A DNA stretch of 64,000 bases from Pseudomonadota bacterium (GTDB lineage: Bacteria; Pseudomonadota; Gammaproteobacteria; Magnimaribacterales; D2472), in the NCBI GenBank assembly GCA_028344535.1, contig JAOMBK010000006.1, positions 1 to 64,000 on the forward strand, in the 5' to 3' direction. The notes beneath the pieces are model-generated. The model searched no databases. It was not told the origin of the DNA and worked only from the letters and a program-made list of their open reading frames with translations. The translations under genes were made by a program, and so were the position numbers. Shown piece by piece: positions 47,843 to 58,921 of this stretch; within the stretch, counting starts at the first letter, position 1; the number at the start of each line of letters is the position of its first letter.

Positions 47843-50803
47843 ATGTCTAAATTAATCAAATTTTCTTTGGTTGCAGTCCTTTCTTTAGGCCTAATGCCAA
47901 ATACTTCATTCGCTCAAGAGAGCGAAGATGATGTTGAAGAGGTTATCGTTACTGGTTCTAAGATTAAGAAATCAGTCTTTGATAGTTCAAAGCCTTTAGA
48001 AATTATCTCTGATGCTGCCATTGAGAGAACAGGCCTTAACAACATTGGTGATATCTTACAAAGCATTTCATCTAATGATGGTAACGGAATTCGACCAGTT
48101 ACTACTGCTACAAACGGCGGTGATGGTTCTAACGAAATATCATTAAGAAATCTTGGAGCTGGAAGAACCCTAGTTCTTGTTGATGGAAGAAGGTGGGTAA
48201 CAGATGCATTTGGTTCTGTTGATATGAACACAATTCCTGCCTCTATCATTCAAAGAGTTGAAATCCTAAAGGATGGAGCTTCTTCAATTTATGGTTCGGA
48301 CGCAGTTGCAGGGGTAATTAACATTATTACCAAGAAAGACTATGACGGTTTTGAAATGAGAGCTTTTACAGGTGAATATGATGCTGGTTACGGAAAACAA
48401 GATTCCATCAGCATGCAATTTGGAAGCACATCAGAAAAGTCTTCTAGCATTCTTTCTCTATCATTTGCTGCTCAAGAAGAAATTATGGCAGGTCAAATTC
48501 CAAGAGCAAATCAACCTTACTATGGTTGTTCTAATGTGCCAAATAGTGGTACCGGCCCTCAAAACTCCCCAACTAACTTAGGACCTAGCCCTGAACAAAA
48601 CTCAGGATATGGTAACTTTGCTCCAGCAAGCGATAGTTTTGTTTGCGGATCATCATTCCCTGCCTATGGTAGATACTTTACTTTAAATAAATATTTAGAA
48701 CCTGGTAAATCAGGTGCTTTACCTGAGCATTTCATTCCATGGTCAAATGCTGGACGTTATAACTATGCTCCAGTTAACCATGTACAAAATCCAATCGATC
48801 AATATTCTGTATATGCATATTCTGATTATGATATCTCAGATGACATGACTGCATATGTTCAAATCAACTACACAAAATCAAGACGTGATAATCAGTTAGC
48901 GCAGGTTCCAATGACTGCATATGGTGGAGCTGGACCTCAGTGGCAGCTAAATAATGGTAGATTTGCTACTGCTGGTGGTTATTTCAATGTCTTGAATCAA
49001 GACACATCTTTTGGTTTTAGATCTATTGCTATTGGTCCTAGGATTTATAGTTATGACTATGACATTTTCGGAATAAGACTCGGATTGGATGGTAATTTTG
49101 AGCTTGGTGGAAACACATATAACTGGAGTGTTGGTACTCAAATTAATGATGCTCAATACGATAGTAAGTTGTACAACTTTGTTGACCTTGTTCACTTAGG
49201 AAAAGCAGTTGGAGACTCATTTAGAGATCCAATTAGCGGTGCATTAACTTGCGGAACTCCAGACGCTCCTGTTTCTCAATGTGTTCCATTTAATATATTT
49301 GGTGGACCAGATCTTGGTCTTTCTGCTGGAAGAATTTCACAAGCTGAATACGACGCAATGGTAGATTATGTTGGATATGATGGAGTGCAAAATGCAGCCT
49401 TTGATAGCGACAACTACTGGGCTGAAATCTCTGGTCCTTTATTTGAGATGCCTTATGGAACAGCCTTCTTTGCTGCTGGTTATGAAAAAAGAGCATCAGG
49501 TTATGTTGATACTCCAGATGCACTCATTACTTCCGGGGGTTCTTCTACCAACTATAGAGAGCCTACATCAGGTAAAACTTCTGTTGAAGAATTTTTCGTA
49601 GAAATTAATATACCTCTTCTTGAAGGTGTAACTGGTGCTCAAGAGTTAGAAGTAACACTTTCTGCAAGAACATCAGATTACTCTGCTGGTGGTATGGTTG
49701 GATTTACTCCAAATAGTAATAATCCAGGAAAACCATCAACCAGTGAGATTGGTATCAGATGGAGACCAATTGATGACGTTCTAGTTAGAGCAACTATGGG
49801 TGAAACTTTTAGAGCTCCTACTGTAGGAAACTTGTATCGAGGTGGTGGTGAGTCATTCCCACAAGCTACAGACCCTTGTAATACAGATCAATTCCCATCA
49901 CAAACTGCTGGAACTCAGGCTAACTGTTTAGCTGCTGGGGTACCTGCAGGTGGTGCTGAGCAACCAACTACTCAAATTAGAGCATTTGTTGGCGGTAACC
50001 CATTCTTAGCCCCTGAAGAAGGTGAAAATGCTACCGTTGGTATCGTATACACTCCTAGCCAAATTGATGGCTTAAGCATGAGTGTTGATTTCTGGGAAAT
50101 TGAATTAGAAAATATCTTTAACTCAATTGGTGTTGGAACAGTTCTAAACAGATGTTATGTTGACTCTACTCAACAAGACGATAACTTCTGTTCATTTGTT
50201 ACAAGAACAGGTAACGGTGGTCTTCAGACTGTTAGAACAGCCCAAGTTAACTCCGCTCTTCAAAATGTTTCAGGTGTTGACTTTGTAATTAACTACTCAT
50301 TTGATGTTGAAAATTATGGTTCATTCACTACAGGTTTTGACATGGTTTATTACACTAAAGATGAATTTGCTCAAGCAACCACTTCAACTCCATCCGAGTC
50401 ATTCGGTTGGTATGATGGTGGTGCTGACTTTAGATGGAGAGCTAACGCATCTGTATTGTGGGAGTACAATGATTTCACTACATCTCTCAACTTTAGATTC
50501 TTAGATGACAACAAAGATGATTGTTGGTTATCTACATATTATGGTTTGAACGATGACTGTTCTAACCCTGATGATGCCAATAATTTTGGAGACTATGGAT
50601 ACAATCAAATGGAAGTTGAGTATTACACAGACTTGCAAGTTGATTATCAATACAGTGATTCAATCAATGTGTTTATTGGAGCTAGAAACCTATTCGGTGA
50701 AGAGCCTCCAATTGCATACGATGCATTTGCTCAAAACTTTGACTTTGCTTGGGATTTACCAGGCGGAGCCTTTGTTTATGGTGGATTTAAAATCTCACTA
50801 TAA
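47843..50803 (+). CDS. TonB-dependent receptor
   Basis: Signal peptide, DDVEEVIVTGSKI, ISLRNLGAGRTLVLVDGRRWV, GASSIYGSDAVAGVINIIT. Confidence 0.95.
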   Translation: MSKLIKFSLVAVLSLGLMPNTSFAQESEDDVEEVIVTGSKIKKSVFDSSKPLEIISDAAIERTGLNNIGDILQSISSNDGNGIRPVTTATNGGDGSNEISLRNLGAGRTLVLVDGRRWVTDAFGSVDMNTIPASIIQRVEILKDGASSIYGSDAVAGVINIITKKDYDGFEMRAFTGEYDAGYGKQDSISMQFGSTSEKSSSILSLSFAAQEEIMAGQIPRANQPYYGCSNVPNSGTGPQNSPTNLGPSPEQNSGYGNFAPASDSFVCGSSFPAYGRYFTLNKYLEPGKSGALPEHFIPWSNAGRYNYAPVNHVQNPIDQYSVYAYSDYDISDDMTAYVQINYTKSRRDNQLAQVPMTAYGGAGPQWQLNNGRFATAGGYFNVLNQDTSFGFRSIAIGPRIYSYDYDIFGIRLGLDGNFELGGNTYNWSVGTQINDAQYDSKLYNFVDLVHLGKAVGDSFRDPISGALTCGTPDAPVSQCVPFNIFGGPDLGLSAGRISQAEYDAMVDYVGYDGVQNAAFDSDNYWAEISGPLFEMPYGTAFFAAGYEKRASGYVDTPDALITSGGSSTNYREPTSGKTSVEEFFVEINIPLLEGVTGAQELEVTLSARTSDYSAGGMVGFTPNSNNPGKPSTSEIGIRWRPIDDVLVRATMGETFRAPTVGNLYRGGGESFPQATDPCNTDQFPSQTAGTQANCLAAGVPAGGAEQPTTQIRAFVGGNPFLAPEEGENATVGIVYTPSQIDGLSMSVDFWEIELENIFNSIGVGTVLNRCYVDSTQQDDNFCSFVTRTGNGGLQTVRTAQVNSALQNVSGVDFVINYSFDVENYGSFTTGFDMVYYTKDEFAQATTSTPSESFGWYDGGADFRWRANASVLWEYNDFTTSLNFRFLDDNKDDCWLSTYYGLNDDCSNPDDANNFGDYGYNQMEVEYYTDLQVDYQYSDSINVFIGARNLFGEEPPIAYDAFAQNFDFAWDLPGGAFVYGGFKISL

Positions 50804-50820
50804 AAGAGCTTAAACTAATT

Positions 50821-50848
50821 AAAAGGCCGGTTTACCGGCCTTTTTTTT
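50821..50848 (+). terminator. Rho-independent terminator after second TonB receptor gene
   Basis: AAAAGGCCGG-ttta-CCGGCCTTTTTTTT. Confidence 0.92.
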
Positions 50849-50863
50849 ATATATAATACCTGC

Positions 50864-52471
50864 ATGAAAACTAAACACTTTTTTATCTTATTAGCATTTG
50901 TCATAGCTGGTTGTAGCAAATCTGTTTCACCAGTTGATTCCTCAATTGAAACAGGAGTATTCCATTTTGGAAATGGATCAGAGCCCCAAGGAATTGATCC
51001 TCATATTGTTACAGGAGTGCCTGAGCATCATATTTTAATTTCTCTATGTGAAGGTTTAACAATCCCTAATCTAAATAGTGGCGGTAATCTTCCCGGAGCT
51101 GCTGAATCATGGACAGTAAGCGATGACGGTAAAGAATATATATTTAAATTAAATAAAAATGGAAAATGGTCTAATGGAGACCCAGTAACTGCTGATGACT
51201 TTGTGTGGTCTTGGATGAGAATATTAACTGCGAGTCTGGGCTCTCAATATCCTGATATGCTTTATTACCTGGAAGGCGCGGAAGAATATCATACTGGTAT
51301 AATCAGTAATTTTGATGAGGTTGGCGTAAAAGCAGTTGATAAATATACTTTAAAAGTTAATTTAAAGAATCCAACCCCTTTTTTTATTGGCATGTTAAGT
51401 CATTACAGTACTTGGCCTGTTCACAAAGACACGGTCTTAAAACATGGTGCAATAGATGATAGAAACGGCCAATGGACAAGACCTGGTAATTTTGTTTGTA
51501 ATGGACCATTTCAATTAAAATCTTGGGAGTTAAATAATAAAATTGTTGTAGAAAAGAATCCTAATTATTGGGATTCTGAAAAAGTAAGTTTAAATGAAAT
51601 GCATTTTTATCCAGTTTCTAATGTAATGACCGAAGATAGAATGTTTAGAGCTGGACAGTTGCATGTAACCTCTACATTGCCATCACAAAAATGCCCAATT
51701 TATATTGAAGAAAATAATCCTGATTTAAGAATTGATCCATACATGGGTCAATATTTCTATCGATTGAATACTAACAACCCATCTTTAAAGGATGTAAGAG
51801 TAAGAAAGGCTTTAGCATTTTCAATTGATAGAAAACTTTTAGTAGAAAAAGTTACCAAATGCGGTCAAATTCCAGCATATTCTTTTACTCCTCCAGGCTC
51901 AAATGGATACCAGCCAGATACTAAAATTCCGTTCGATCCAGAATTAGCAAAAGAACTTTTGACTGATGCTGGTTACTCTGAAAGCAATCCTTTTCCTAAA
52001 CTTGAAATCTTGTTTAATACTAATGAAGATCATAGAAAATTGGCTCTAGCGATACAGCAAATGTGGCAACAAAATCTAGGAATCGAGGTTGAGCTTGTAA
52101 ATCAAGATTGGAAAGTATACTTGAGTAGAGAAATGGTGGGAGATTTTCAGGTTTCGCGAGCAGGATGGATAGGAGATTATGAAGATCCAAATACCTTCCT
52201 TGATCTTATGAGACCTAATAGAGGAAATAATAAGACAGGCTGGGAAGATGCTAATTATGACTCAATGGTTGAAAGAGCAAATTCAATGAATGATCAAACT
52301 CAAAGATATGAACTATTTAAAGAAGCTGAAAGAATTCTTATCGATAATATGCCAATCATCCCTCTTTATACATATGTTCGATCTTATCAATTATCACCTG
52401 ATGTTAAAGGTTACAATCCACACATCTTAGATCACCATCACCCAAAGTTTATTTATCTAGAAAGAGATTGA
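50864..52471 (+). CDS. Oligopeptide ABC transporter substrate-binding lipoprotein (OppA-like)
   Basis: Lipobox FVIAGCSKS; FHFGNGSEPQGIDPHIVTGVPEHHILISLCEGL. Confidence 0.94.
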   Translation: MKTKHFFILLAFVIAGCSKSVSPVDSSIETGVFHFGNGSEPQGIDPHIVTGVPEHHILISLCEGLTIPNLNSGGNLPGAAESWTVSDDGKEYIFKLNKNGKWSNGDPVTADDFVWSWMRILTASLGSQYPDMLYYLEGAEEYHTGIISNFDEVGVKAVDKYTLKVNLKNPTPFFIGMLSHYSTWPVHKDTVLKHGAIDDRNGQWTRPGNFVCNGPFQLKSWELNNKIVVEKNPNYWDSEKVSLNEMHFYPVSNVMTEDRMFRAGQLHVTSTLPSQKCPIYIEENNPDLRIDPYMGQYFYRLNTNNPSLKDVRVRKALAFSIDRKLLVEKVTKCGQIPAYSFTPPGSNGYQPDTKIPFDPELAKELLTDAGYSESNPFPKLEILFNTNEDHRKLALAIQQMWQQNLGIEVELVNQDWKVYLSREMVGDFQVSRAGWIGDYEDPNTFLDLMRPNRGNNKTGWEDANYDSMVERANSMNDQTQRYELFKEAERILIDNMPIIPLYTYVRSYQLSPDVKGYNPHILDHHHPKFIYLERD

Positions 52472-52477
52472 TATTTA

Positions 52478-53401
52478 ATGATAGCAATTTTTTTTAAAAG
52501 AATTTTACTTGCTATACCGGTATTATTTGCAGTTGCTAGTATCACTTTCTTTTTAATAAAAATTGCACCAGGAGGACCCTTTGATGCTGATAAGGCTGTA
52601 TCTCCTCAGGTATTGAAGAACTTAAATGAAGCTTATAACTTAGATGCATCTAATTGGGAGCAATATGTCGATTACATGACTGGGTTGATTCAAGGTGATT
52701 TAGGTCCTTCATTTAGATTTCCAGGCAGATCTGTTTCAGAAATGATTGCTACTGGATTACCAGTTACTTTTGAATTAGCTTTTTATGCAATTTTAATTGC
52801 TTTAGTTATGGGCGTATTTTTAGGGGTACTCGCAGCATTAAAAAGAAATACATTTTTAGACTTTATCCCTATGGCAATTGCAATGATTGGTATATGCGTT
52901 CCATCATTTCTTATGGGGCCTTTATTGGTTTTAATTTTTGGGCTTAATCTTGAATTACTCCCTGTATCTGGCTGGGATCAATTACCTGGAGATAAAATCT
53001 TACCATCTCTAACATTAGGATTTGCATATGCTGCTTATATCGCTAGATTGAGTAGAGGTGGAATGTTAGAAGTTTTAAATCAGGACTTTATCAGAACAGC
53101 TAGAGCCAAGGGCCTTGCTGAAAGAATAATTGTAGTCAAGCATGCTATGCAAGGTGGGTTAATTCCAGTTGTATCATTTTTAGGACCAGCTATTGCTGGT
53201 TTACTTGCAGGATCTTTTGTTGTTGAAACTATCTTTCAAATTCCAGGGCTGGGAAGATTTTATGTTGAAGCAGCATTTAACCGGGACTATACAATGATCC
53301 TAGGAACCACAATATTTTTCTCTGCAATGATAGTTTTCTTTAATTTGTTATCTGATCTAGCTGCTTTGTGGATGAACCCAAGATCAAGAGATGTGCAATG
53401 A
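52478..53401 (+). CDS. ABC transporter permease, OppB-like
   Basis: IFFKRILLAIPVLFAVASITFFLIKIAPGGPFD...YNLD; permease EAA-like region. Confidence 0.94.
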   Translation: MIAIFFKRILLAIPVLFAVASITFFLIKIAPGGPFDADKAVSPQVLKNLNEAYNLDASNWEQYVDYMTGLIQGDLGPSFRFPGRSVSEMIATGLPVTFELAFYAILIALVMGVFLGVLAALKRNTFLDFIPMAIAMIGICVPSFLMGPLLVLIFGLNLELLPVSGWDQLPGDKILPSLTLGFAYAAYIARLSRGGMLEVLNQDFIRTARAKGLAERIIVVKHAMQGGLIPVVSFLGPAIAGLLAGSFVVETIFQIPGLGRFYVEAAFNRDYTMILGTTIFFSAMIVFFNLLSDLAALWMNPRSRDVQ

Positions 53402-54249
53402 AAAATAATTCTTTGTGGTCAGATGCTATATATAGATTAACCAGGAATAGAGCTGCTATGTTGGGTGGTTTTATATTAGTAATGCTTGTAATTTGCGCCA
53501 TACTGGCTCCATGGATCGCTCCATACTCTTATTCATTTCAAGATTTAAATTTGGGTGCAAGCCCTCCATCTTCAGAGCATCTTTTAGGAACAGATATTTT
53601 GGGAAGAGATTTATTAAGTAGAATTTTATACGGTGCACGTATTTCATTATTAGTTGGATTTGTTGCAACTGGTGTTGCTCTTGTTATTGGAGTTTCCTGG
53701 GGGATAGTTGCTGGATATATTGGAGGAAGAGTTGACTCGATTATGATGAGAATAGTTGATGTTCTATATGGACTCCCGTTTATTATTTTTATTATTCTTT
53801 TGATGGTAATTTTTGGTAGGAACCTTTGGCTTTTATTCGGGGCAATTGGAGCCGTTGAATGGCTCACCATGGCAAGAATAGTAAGAGGTCAAGTAATTGG
53901 TTTAAAAAATCAAGAATTTGTTTTAGCAGCTCAAGCTATGGGGGTTTCAAACTTATCAATGTTTAGGAGACATCTATTGCCTAATATTCTAGGACCAATT
54001 GCTGTATACGCAACTTTAACGATCCCCCAAGTAATGCTTTTAGAGGGATTTCTAAGCTTTCTTGGGTTAGGCATTCAACCTCCAATGAGTAGCTGGGGAA
54101 CTCTTATTAAAGATGGCGTTGAATCAATGGAGGAATATAGCTGGTTACTAATCTATCCAGGTATAACATTCACAATTACCTTGTTTGCATTAAACTTTTT
54201 TGGAGACGGTCTTAGAGATGCCCTAGACCCAAAAACTTCTGATAATTAA
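53398..54249 (+). CDS. ABC transporter permease, OppC-like
   Basis: LLGTDILGRDLLSRILYGARISLLVGF; start at ATG 53398 overlapping the oppB stop. Confidence 0.94.
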   Translation: MKNNSLWSDAIYRLTRNRAAMLGGFILVMLVICAILAPWIAPYSYSFQDLNLGASPPSSEHLLGTDILGRDLLSRILYGARISLLVGFVATGVALVIGVSWGIVAGYIGGRVDSIMMRIVDVLYGLPFIIFIILLMVIFGRNLWLLFGAIGAVEWLTMARIVRGQVIGLKNQEFVLAAQAMGVSNLSMFRRHLLPNILGPIAVYATLTIPQVMLLEGFLSFLGLGIQPPMSSWGTLIKDGVESMEEYSWLLIYPGITFTITLFALNFFGDGLRDALDPKTSDN

Positions 54250-55697
54250 AAAGCTTTAATAATAATTTTTAATACCTGCCCAGGTTTAATTTCATTATTG
54301 GATAATTCATTAATACTTCTAATATCTGAGATCTCAATATTAAATATATCCGCTATTCGGTAAAGACTATCTCCTTGTTTGACGCTATACAAAATAGTTC
54401 TTTTTTTTGAATTAATTGTTCGATAAATATTTTTATTTCCAATATTTAATTCTTTCCCAATTGTTAAAGGTGAATTCATCCTGAAACCATTGTTCTTTGC
54501 TATTTCTGCAGGAGAAATTTTATATTGAATTCCAAGATTCCATAAAGTATCACCTTCGCTAATGATATGGGCCTGATAGGGAATAAATGTTTGATTTTGA
54601 TCGTTGCTCAAAGGAATTAATAACTCTTGATTTAAACTTAAGACATTAGAAGCTAGATAATTAACTTTTTTCAGGACATTTACCTCTGTTTCAAATTCTT
54701 CAGCTATCTTCCATAGGCTATCTCCTTGCGAAACCTTATGTGTGACCCAATTGATTTGATTTGTTTGAATAAACTGATCTTTTTTAAGATTTAATATTTC
54801 TTCTAATTCAACGGGGATATTAAATATAGTTTTATTTCCTGGAGGAGAAGCCCATTTTGTATATCCTGCATTCAATTTATAAACAAATTCAGGTTTCAAG
54901 CCAGCAAACTCACTGAAAGCCAATATTTCAACTTGACCATCAAGCTCTATGCTACCCAAAACTTTTTTATTTGGAAAATTTGGTAGATTAATTCCGTACT
55001 TGTCAGCATTAACAACTAATTCAAGTATTGCTTTAAATTTCGGTACATACTCCTTCGTTTGTTTTGGAAGTTTAAGATTTTCATAATTAGTGGGTTTTCC
55101 AGCTCTTTTATTGAGTTTGATTTGTTTTTCAAGTCGAGTTGGACCGCCATTATAGGCGGCAAGGGTATAGGTAATTTCCCTATTAAATCTATTATGAAGG
55201 TAGGCCAAATACCTTACAGCAGCTTTTGATGATACTAAGGGGTCATGTCTTTGCTCATACCACCATGTATCTTCAAGGTTATATATTCTTGCTGTTGCAG
55301 GCATAAACTGCCATATTCCCATTGCACCTGATGCGGAGATTGAGAATGGATCATAGTTACTTTCAATGTAGGGAAGCAATGCTAATTCTGCTGGCAGTCT
55401 GTATTTATCTAACTCTTCAAGAACAAAAAATATAAAGTACCTTCCTTTTTCAAGAAGTTTATCGAGTTGAGCTGGGTTAGAAAGGTACGTATTAATGTAT
55501 CCGAGTGTTTTTTCATCAAGATTGGCTTGTTCGCTTGAGCTGGCATCTTTTATTCGATCCCAAACATTCTCATAAACGAGAATATCTTCGGATGCTTCTA
55601 ATGGAATAGGCTCTATATATTGATCAGCTTGAATAATAGAAGGTAATTCACAGCCTGAGGCTAAAAGCAATACAAGAATTAACAAGAATCTGTTCAT
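54246..55697 (-). CDS. mltD: Membrane-bound lytic murein transglycosylase D-like with three LysM domains
   Basis: LPYIESNYDPFSISASGAMGIWQFMPATA; LysM repeats (VSQGDSLWKIAEEF, ISEGDTLWNLGIQY, VKQGDSLYRIADIF). Confidence 0.93.
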   Translation of the reverse strand: MNRFLLILVLLLASGCELPSIIQADQYIEPIPLEASEDILVYENVWDRIKDASSSEQANLDEKTLGYINTYLSNPAQLDKLLEKGRYFIFFVLEELDKYRLPAELALLPYIESNYDPFSISASGAMGIWQFMPATARIYNLEDTWWYEQRHDPLVSSKAAVRYLAYLHNRFNREITYTLAAYNGGPTRLEKQIKLNKRAGKPTNYENLKLPKQTKEYVPKFKAILELVVNADKYGINLPNFPNKKVLGSIELDGQVEILAFSEFAGLKPEFVYKLNAGYTKWASPPGNKTIFNIPVELEEILNLKKDQFIQTNQINWVTHKVSQGDSLWKIAEEFETEVNVLKKVNYLASNVLSLNQELLIPLSNDQNQTFIPYQAHIISEGDTLWNLGIQYKISPAEIAKNNGFRMNSPLTIGKELNIGNKNIYRTINSKKRTILYSVKQGDSLYRIADIFNIEISDIRSINELSNNEIKPGQVLKIIIKAF

Positions 55698-55847
55698 GAC
55701 TTTAAATTTTATTATCTTTGGATAAGTTGTGATTCTCTATATGTAAGCAAAAGATTATCTTCATTAGTTACAATTAACCAAATATAATTATCAGTATAAG
55801 CTTTTATAGATTGATTAGTCATAAGTATTAATGTCATATTTTAACTC

Positions 55848-56282
55848 ATGAAACAGGTAATTATTTATACAGACGGAGCCTGCAGAGGTAACCCAGGCCC
55901 AGGAGGGTGGGGAGCCTTAATTAAATTTGATAGCGTAGAAAAAGAAATTTATGGAGGTCAAGCTAATACAACAAATAATCAAATGGAGCTTGCAGCTGCA
56001 ATTGAGGGCTTAGCTGCGTTAAAAGAATCTTGCAGTGTAGAGCTGTTTACTGATTCAAAATATGTAATGGACGGTATCACTCAATGGATCCAAAACTGGA
56101 AAAAAAATAATTGGAGAACTGCCGCAAAAAAAGATGTAAAAAACAAAGAATTGTGGCAAAAATTAGATCAGCTAATTTCTCAGCATCAAGTACAATGGCA
56201 TTGGGTTAAGGGCCACTCTGGCGATGTTGGCAATGAAGCAGCAGACTTATTGGCGAATAAAGGAATAGATTCTATCTTATGA
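55848..56282 (+). CDS. rnhA: Ribonuclease HI
   Basis: [42 protein letters not shown]. Confidence 0.97.
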   Translation: MKQVIIYTDGACRGNPGPGGWGALIKFDSVEKEIYGGQANTTNNQMELAAAIEGLAALKESCSVELFTDSKYVMDGITQWIQNWKKNNWRTAAKKDVKNKELWQKLDQLISQHQVQWHWVKGHSGDVGNEAADLLANKGIDSIL

Positions 56283-56977
56283 CAAAGAAACTCATCGTTC
56301 TCGATACTGAGACAACTGGATTGGAGGTTGAGCAAGGCCACAGGATTGTTGAGGTAGGTGCCGTTGCTCTTGCAGATAGAAAAAGAACGGATTTACATTT
56401 TCATTCTTATCTAAACCCTCAAAGATCTATTGATGAGGAGGCGGAGAAAGTTCATGGCCTTTCAATGGAGCGACTTTCAAATGAACCAGAGTTCTCAGAG
56501 ATTGCAGAGAGTTTTTTAGAGTTTGTAGAAGGAAGCATATTGGTTATTCATAATGCTGCTTTTGATTTAGGCTTCCTTAATGCTGAGTTAAAGAGAGTCT
56601 CCTCTAAGTATCCAGCTCTTGAGGAAATATGCGATGTTGAAGACACCTTGTTGATGGCAAGAAGTAAATTCCCTGGTCAGCGTAACTCATTAGACGCCCT
56701 TGCAAATAGATTTGAGATAAGTGGTTACGACAGAAGCTTTCATGGTGCTTTATTAGATGCAAATATTCTTGCAGATGTATATATTCATTTAACTGGCGGT
56801 CAAAGTAAGTTTGAATTTATGACATCAAATATAAATACTAACCCTGAAAGTGATATGAGCTCACTTAATATTGATTTAAAGAAATTTCCCATTCCTAAAA
56901 TTATCGTCTCCAAAGAAGATATGTTGGCCAACGACAAAAGAATGAGTGCAATTAATTCAAAAAGGGATTCATCATGA
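56279..56977 (+). CDS. dnaQ: DNA polymerase III subunit epsilon
   Basis: [52 protein letters not shown]. Confidence 0.96.
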   Translation: MTKKLIVLDTETTGLEVEQGHRIVEVGAVALADRKRTDLHFHSYLNPQRSIDEEAEKVHGLSMERLSNEPEFSEIAESFLEFVEGSILVIHNAAFDLGFLNAELKRVSSKYPALEEICDVEDTLLMARSKFPGQRNSLDALANRFEISGYDRSFHGALLDANILADVYIHLTGGQSKFEFMTSNINTNPESDMSSLNIDLKKFPIPKIIVSKEDMLANDKRMSAINSKRDSS

Positions 56978-58371
56978 CCAAAGTTACCAGATTTGCACCC
57001 AGTCCAACGGGAGCCTTGCACATAGGTGGAGTACGAACTGCATTATTTAACTATGTGTATGCCAAGCAAAATAAAGGTAAGTTCTTAATCAGAGTTGAGG
57101 ACACAGATGCTGAAAGATCAACAAAGGAGTATGAAGACAATATTCTCAAAGGATTATCTGATATTGGCATTGATCCAGATGAGCCTCCTGTCAGGCAATC
57201 TGAAAGATCTGAGCTGTATAGGTTGGCTGCAGAAAAAATAATAGAATCCGGCAATGCCTATTGGTGTGATTGTTCAAAAGAAGCTCTAGAAGAAATGCGC
57301 AAAGAGCAGGAGTCAGCTGGTAAAAAACCTATGTATGATGGAAGAAGTAGAAATCTTGGACTGAAGCGTTCTGAAAATACAGTCCTAAGATTAAAAACAC
57401 CAAAAGATGGCAACTTAGTTTTTCATGATTTGGTAAGAGGTGAAGTAGTTTTCCAGAACTCTGAATTAGATGATTTGATTCTTCTTAGAAGCGATGGCTC
57501 TCCAACATATCATCTATGTAATGTCGTCGATGATTTTAATCAAGGAATTACAACTGTAGTAAGGGGTGAAGATCATTTAAGTAATACACCTAGACAAATA
57601 CACATTCAGCAAGCTTTAGGTTATCCACCTCTTGAGTACGCACACTTACCAATGGTTCTAGGCCAAGATAAAAAAAGATTATCTAAAAGAAATGCTGTAA
57701 CAAGCTTGCAAGATTATTTTGATCAAGGATATCTTGAATCATCTATGATCAATATGCTTGCAAGATTGGGTTGGTCTAAAGGTGACAAAGAAATTTTTTA
57801 TTTAGATGACTTAATTGTAGACTTTAGAATTCAGGAAGTTCAGAAAGCTGGCGCTGTCTTTGACCCAGTAAAGCTAGACTGGATTAATAATCATCACTTA
57901 GCTGCGCTCTCTTTTGATGATTTTAAGGAAAGATTGACCCCATTTCTTAACAGCGTTGAAATTGATTTAACTCAAAAGCAAAACAGCAATAAGATTATTG
58001 AAGCCATGAGGAGCTCTAAACCAACACTCCTTGGAGTAGCCAAAGATCTTGTACCCTATTTTTTTCAAATAGATTCATATGATGAAAAAGCAGCAAATAA
58101 ATTTTTAAGCGGATCAGAGCCTGTTTTGGAATATGTGCAAAGAAAATTAAATAAATTAGAAGCTTGGAATGAGGAATCTATAGATCATGCATTGCAAGAG
58201 GCTCAAACTGCATTAAGCTTGCCAACTCCAAAGCTTAATCAACCAATAAGAATCGCAATGACGGGATCTACTCAATCTCCTTCTTTGGGCTTAACGCTTT
58301 CATTGTTTGATTTGGTTGAGGTGAACAACAGAATTGATGCAGCGCTAAAATATTTAGCTCATTCTACCTAG
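56974..58371 (+). CDS. gltX: Glutamyl-tRNA synthetase
   Basis: TRFAPSPTGALHIGGVRTALFNY; GQDKKRLSKRN. Confidence 0.97.
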   Translation: MTKVTRFAPSPTGALHIGGVRTALFNYVYAKQNKGKFLIRVEDTDAERSTKEYEDNILKGLSDIGIDPDEPPVRQSERSELYRLAAEKIIESGNAYWCDCSKEALEEMRKEQESAGKKPMYDGRSRNLGLKRSENTVLRLKTPKDGNLVFHDLVRGEVVFQNSELDDLILLRSDGSPTYHLCNVVDDFNQGITTVVRGEDHLSNTPRQIHIQQALGYPPLEYAHLPMVLGQDKKRLSKRNAVTSLQDYFDQGYLESSMINMLARLGWSKGDKEIFYLDDLIVDFRIQEVQKAGAVFDPVKLDWINNHHLAALSFDDFKERLTPFLNSVEIDLTQKQNSNKIIEAMRSSKPTLLGVAKDLVPYFFQIDSYDEKAANKFLSGSEPVLEYVQRKLNKLEAWNEESIDHALQEAQTALSLPTPKLNQPIRIAMTGSTQSPSLGLTLSLFDLVEVNNRIDAALKYLAHST

Positions 58372-58921
58372 AAACACATGAGGCAATTATTGCCTGAGGA
58401 TGCTCTTGAGTTAAATGTTCCAAAGTATCTAAAGATGTTTCTTTAGCGATCCCATACTCAGCAATGCCAAAGATTTGATTAGGCTCAATAACTAGATTGT
58501 CTGAAATTTTTTTTATGCCGTCATAACAATCCAATAGATTTAAATTTTCCATATTATTGGCAGAATAAAAAATCTTTTTTTTAAATTCCACTTCAGTTAA
58601 TTGATCTGATTGAGTTAAAACAAAATAGTTTTTTGGAACATTCATAAATTTAATTTCATCTTTTCGCAATATATCGCCAGCATCAGAGGACATTTGTTTT
58701 CCAATAACATCTAACGATTCCATTGATTGGTATTTGAAAATACTTATTGATCCTAGCGATTTATAAAGTGGATTCAGCCCTGGGTTAACATAATTCCGCT
58801 CATAACCCTCAAAAGACAGAAGTGAGGAGGCAAGTGGGGCATGTTGATTTTCATAGTAATCCCTAAAATCATCATCAGATAACCCTTCCATCTTATGAAT
58901 AAATGCTAAAGCTTTAATCAA
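58364..58921 (-). CDS. EthD-like dimeric alpha/beta-barrel protein
   Basis: MIKALAFIHKMEGLSDDDFRDYYENQHAPLASSL. Confidence 0.7.
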   Translation of the reverse strand: MIKALAFIHKMEGLSDDDFRDYYENQHAPLASSLLSFEGYERNYVNPGLNPLYKSLGSISIFKYQSMESLDVIGKQMSSDAGDILRKDEIKFMNVPKNYFVLTQSDQLTEVEFKKKIFYSANNMENLNLLDCYDGIKKISDNLVIEPNQIFGIAEYGIAKETSLDTLEHLTQEHPQAIIASCVSR

